NCBI GenBank assembly: GCA_016712525.1
Contig: JADJQX010000007.1
Span: 1,178,001 to 1,242,000, forward strand
DNA: 64,000 nucleotides
Reading direction: 5' to 3'
Source of the DNA: Myxococcales bacterium
GTDB taxonomy: Bacteria > Myxococcota_A > Polyangia > Polyangiales > Polyangiaceae
Part shown: positions 62,502 through 64,000 of the stretch, one piece after another
Position numbering within the stretch: position 1 is the first letter of the stretch
How the letters are laid out: the number at the start of each line of letters is the position of its first letter
Made by a program: the position numbers and the translations under genes
Notes under the pieces: generated by a model
The model's input: the letters and a program-made list of their open reading frames with translations, nothing else
Told to the model about the DNA's origin: nothing
The model's database searches: none

Positions 62502-64000
62502 GCCGGAGGGCGGCCCTCGCCGCGCTCGTGCTCGCGCTCCTCCCCGGTACGGCGCTCGCGCAGGCCCCGCGAGGCCGAGGCCGCCCGGCTCCCCCGCCTC
62601 CGGGACAAGGCGATCCGAGCGCCCAGGACGACGACGACGGCAAGGCCCCCATGCGGTCCGAGCCGCAGTCGAAGGCGCCGGACGATCCGCTCGCCGTGCC
62701 CGACGAGATCAAAGATCGCATCGGCTCCGACGACGTCGACCAGACGCCGAGCCCCGTCGGGAGGCTCAAGCGCTCCTTTTTTCCCCTCTACGAAGAAGAG
62801 CGCGGAGACTACCGGTTCCGCTTCCTCCCGCCCTTCTACCTCGAGCACACCCGGGGCGCCCCCGCGGCCGACGCGCCGACGAAGGTCTCGGCCCCCGACA
62901 CCGAGTCGCTCTTCGGGCTCCTCTACTACCGGCGAAGGTCGCCACGTCACGACCGCGACATCGTGTTTCCGCTCGCGTGGCACGTCCGGGACGACGACTC
63001 CCGCACCTTCGTGCTCGGGCCGCTCGCCCACCGCGAGGCGCCCGGCGAGCACGACAACTGGGTCGCTCCGCTCGCCTTCACGGGCGCCCGGAAGGACGGC
63101 GGCTACTTCCACTTCCCGCTCCTCCTCACGTCGTCGCACTGGGGAAAGGACGGCGCGTTCACCCTGATCGGCCCCTACTTCCGCGATCGCACCGGGAGCG
63201 ACGTCGACCGCGGTGTGGCGCCCTTCTTCTTCCAGGGCGACAACGGGAACGTCGAGGGGGGTCGCAAGACCTACACCCTCATTCCGCCCCTCGCGTTTTA
63301 CCACCGCGAGCGCGAGGCCGACGAGAGCAGCTTCACGGTGGCGGGCCCCGTCATCACGCACGAGGACCCGAAGCGCTTCGTCTTCGACATCGCCCCGTTC
63401 TACTTCAGCATCCGTGGAAAGCCGGAGACGGGCGGGGTGCGTGAGTCGCACACGACGCTCTTTCCGTTCTTCCACTACGGCACGTCCCCGACCCAGAACC
63501 TCTTCGCGTTCCCCGGGTACCTCCACCGCACGACCCCCACGGTCGACACGACCGTCACGCCGTTTTTCGTGCACTCGACGACGCGCGCAGGCCGCACGAG
63601 CCTGACCACGGCCGGCCCGATCGTGCCGCTTTATTACGGCTACGAGGACAAGGACACGGACTTCCACGCCACGGGCGTCTTTCCCTTCTACTACGGCGAC
63701 AGGAGCCCCGAAGGGAAGACGCTCTGGACGCCGCTCTTCGCGCGGTTCGAGCGCTTCGGCGAGTCCCGCATGTACTGGGCCTTCCCGAACCTCACGGTCT
63801 CGCGCGGGTACAAGGGCTGGGAGACCGACCTCCACCCGATCCTCTACCTCGGCCGCAGCGAGAGCTCGTCGCACACCGTGCTCGCCCCCTTCTTGTGGGA
63901 TTTCACGAGCCCGAAATCCCGCGCCACCGTCGCGTTCCCGTTCTTCTGGCGCTTCGCCGACACGAAGACCCAAGAGATCACGCAGGTCGCGGGCAACACC
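62498..64000 (+). CDS. Secreted aromatic-repeat protein of unknown function (3' partial)
   Basis: Open frame of 501 codons from a GTG in a GTGA overlap with hisS to the window edge, with no stop. A signal peptide (RRAALAALVLALLPGTALAQ) is followed by a Pro/Asp-rich stretch to about residue 85. The remaining 415 residues repeat, about every 20-40 residues, a P-[LF]-[FY]-[FYH] motif with Gly-rich or polar turns: APFFFQGDN, APFYFSIRG, FPFFHYGTS, TPFFVHSTT, VPLYYGYED, FPFYYGDRS, APFLWDFTS, FPFFWRFAD. This looks like alternating beta strands and is consistent with a beta-barrel or solenoid. I do not recognise the family. Confidence 0.75.
   Translation, partial: MSRRAALAALVLALLPGTALAQAPRGRGRPAPPPPGQGDPSAQDDDDGKAPMRSEPQSKAPDDPLAVPDEIKDRIGSDDVDQTPSPVGRLKRSFFPLYEEERGDYRFRFLPPFYLEHTRGAPAADAPTKVSAPDTESLFGLLYYRRRSPRHDRDIVFPLAWHVRDDDSRTFVLGPLAHREAPGEHDNWVAPLAFTGARKDGGYFHFPLLLTSSHWGKDGAFTLIGPYFRDRTGSDVDRGVAPFFFQGDNGNVEGGRKTYTLIPPLAFYHREREADESSFTVAGPVITHEDPKRFVFDIAPFYFSIRGKPETGGVRESHTTLFPFFHYGTSPTQNLFAFPGYLHRTTPTVDTTVTPFFVHSTTRAGRTSLTTAGPIVPLYYGYEDKDTDFHATGVFPFYYGDRSPEGKTLWTPLFARFERFGESRMYWAFPNLTVSRGYKGWETDLHPILYLGRSESSSHTVLAPFLWDFTSPKSRATVAFPFFWRFADTKTQEITQVAGNT

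Overview
The window is about 64 kb of very GC-rich, densely coded chromosome. The content points to a myxobacterium (phylum Myxococcota, probably Polyangia/Sorangiineae-like): three Hanks-type Ser/Thr kinases, two giant TPR proteins, a double-FHA protein, a PilZ protein, a bacterial alpha-2-macroglobulin with PbpC, and extremely strong third-position GC that keeps long antisense frames open. This assignment is inference; there is no rRNA or other marker here to settle it. I see no phage, insertion sequence, CRISPR array or plasmid genes, and no gene-free stretch longer than 300 bases. The window reads as core chromosome.

Layout. 1-7.0 kb: a kinase fused to a cyclic-nucleotide-binding domain (5' end outside the window), two queD-type genes (one without zinc ligands), gatC-gatA-GNAT coupled by ATGA overlaps, and a large kinase with a PATAN-like region. 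7.1-12.4 kb: truB, then glnD coupled to a TPR lipoprotein, then a small secreted protein. 12.5-15.7 kb: tRNA-Leu(CAG), atpD, atpC, a parvulin-like protein and a PHA-system protein. 15.9-26.3 kb: two coupled giant TPR proteins. 26.3-34.5 kb: alpha-2-macroglobulin lipoprotein and PbpC. 34.6-39.4 kb: GreA/B-like factor, typA and an atypical kinase. 39.5-46.5 kb: an ABC exporter, pgi, a short-chain dehydrogenase, the double-FHA protein and small proteins. 46.7-51.3 kb: an ScfR/RamB-type regulator divergent from aceB and aceA (glyoxylate shunt), with an operator-rich AT-rich gap. 51.4-53.7 kb: small proteins including a thioredoxin-like lipoprotein and PilZ. 53.8-57.8 kb: fabH, pgl, tkt. 57.9-64 kb: a half-size EamA protein, an HhH-App1 lipoprotein, ruvX-mltG, hisS, and a secreted aromatic-repeat protein running off the right edge.

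How the genes work together. Central carbon metabolism is well represented but scattered (pgi, pgl, tkt, aceBA); the aceBA pair with its divergent regulator is the clearest local regulatory unit. The envelope genes form a second theme: PbpC with alpha-2-macroglobulin, MltG, and several lipoproteins. Translation and RNA modification (gatCA, truB, queD, tRNA-Leu, typA, hisS) is a third. Many pairs share ATGA or GTGA overlaps, so translational coupling is common. The best candidates for new biology are the zinc-ligand-free QueD paralogue, the kinase with a degenerate nucleotide site, the paired giant TPR proteins with a shared C-terminal module, the HhH-App1 lipoprotein, and the aromatic-repeat protein after hisS.
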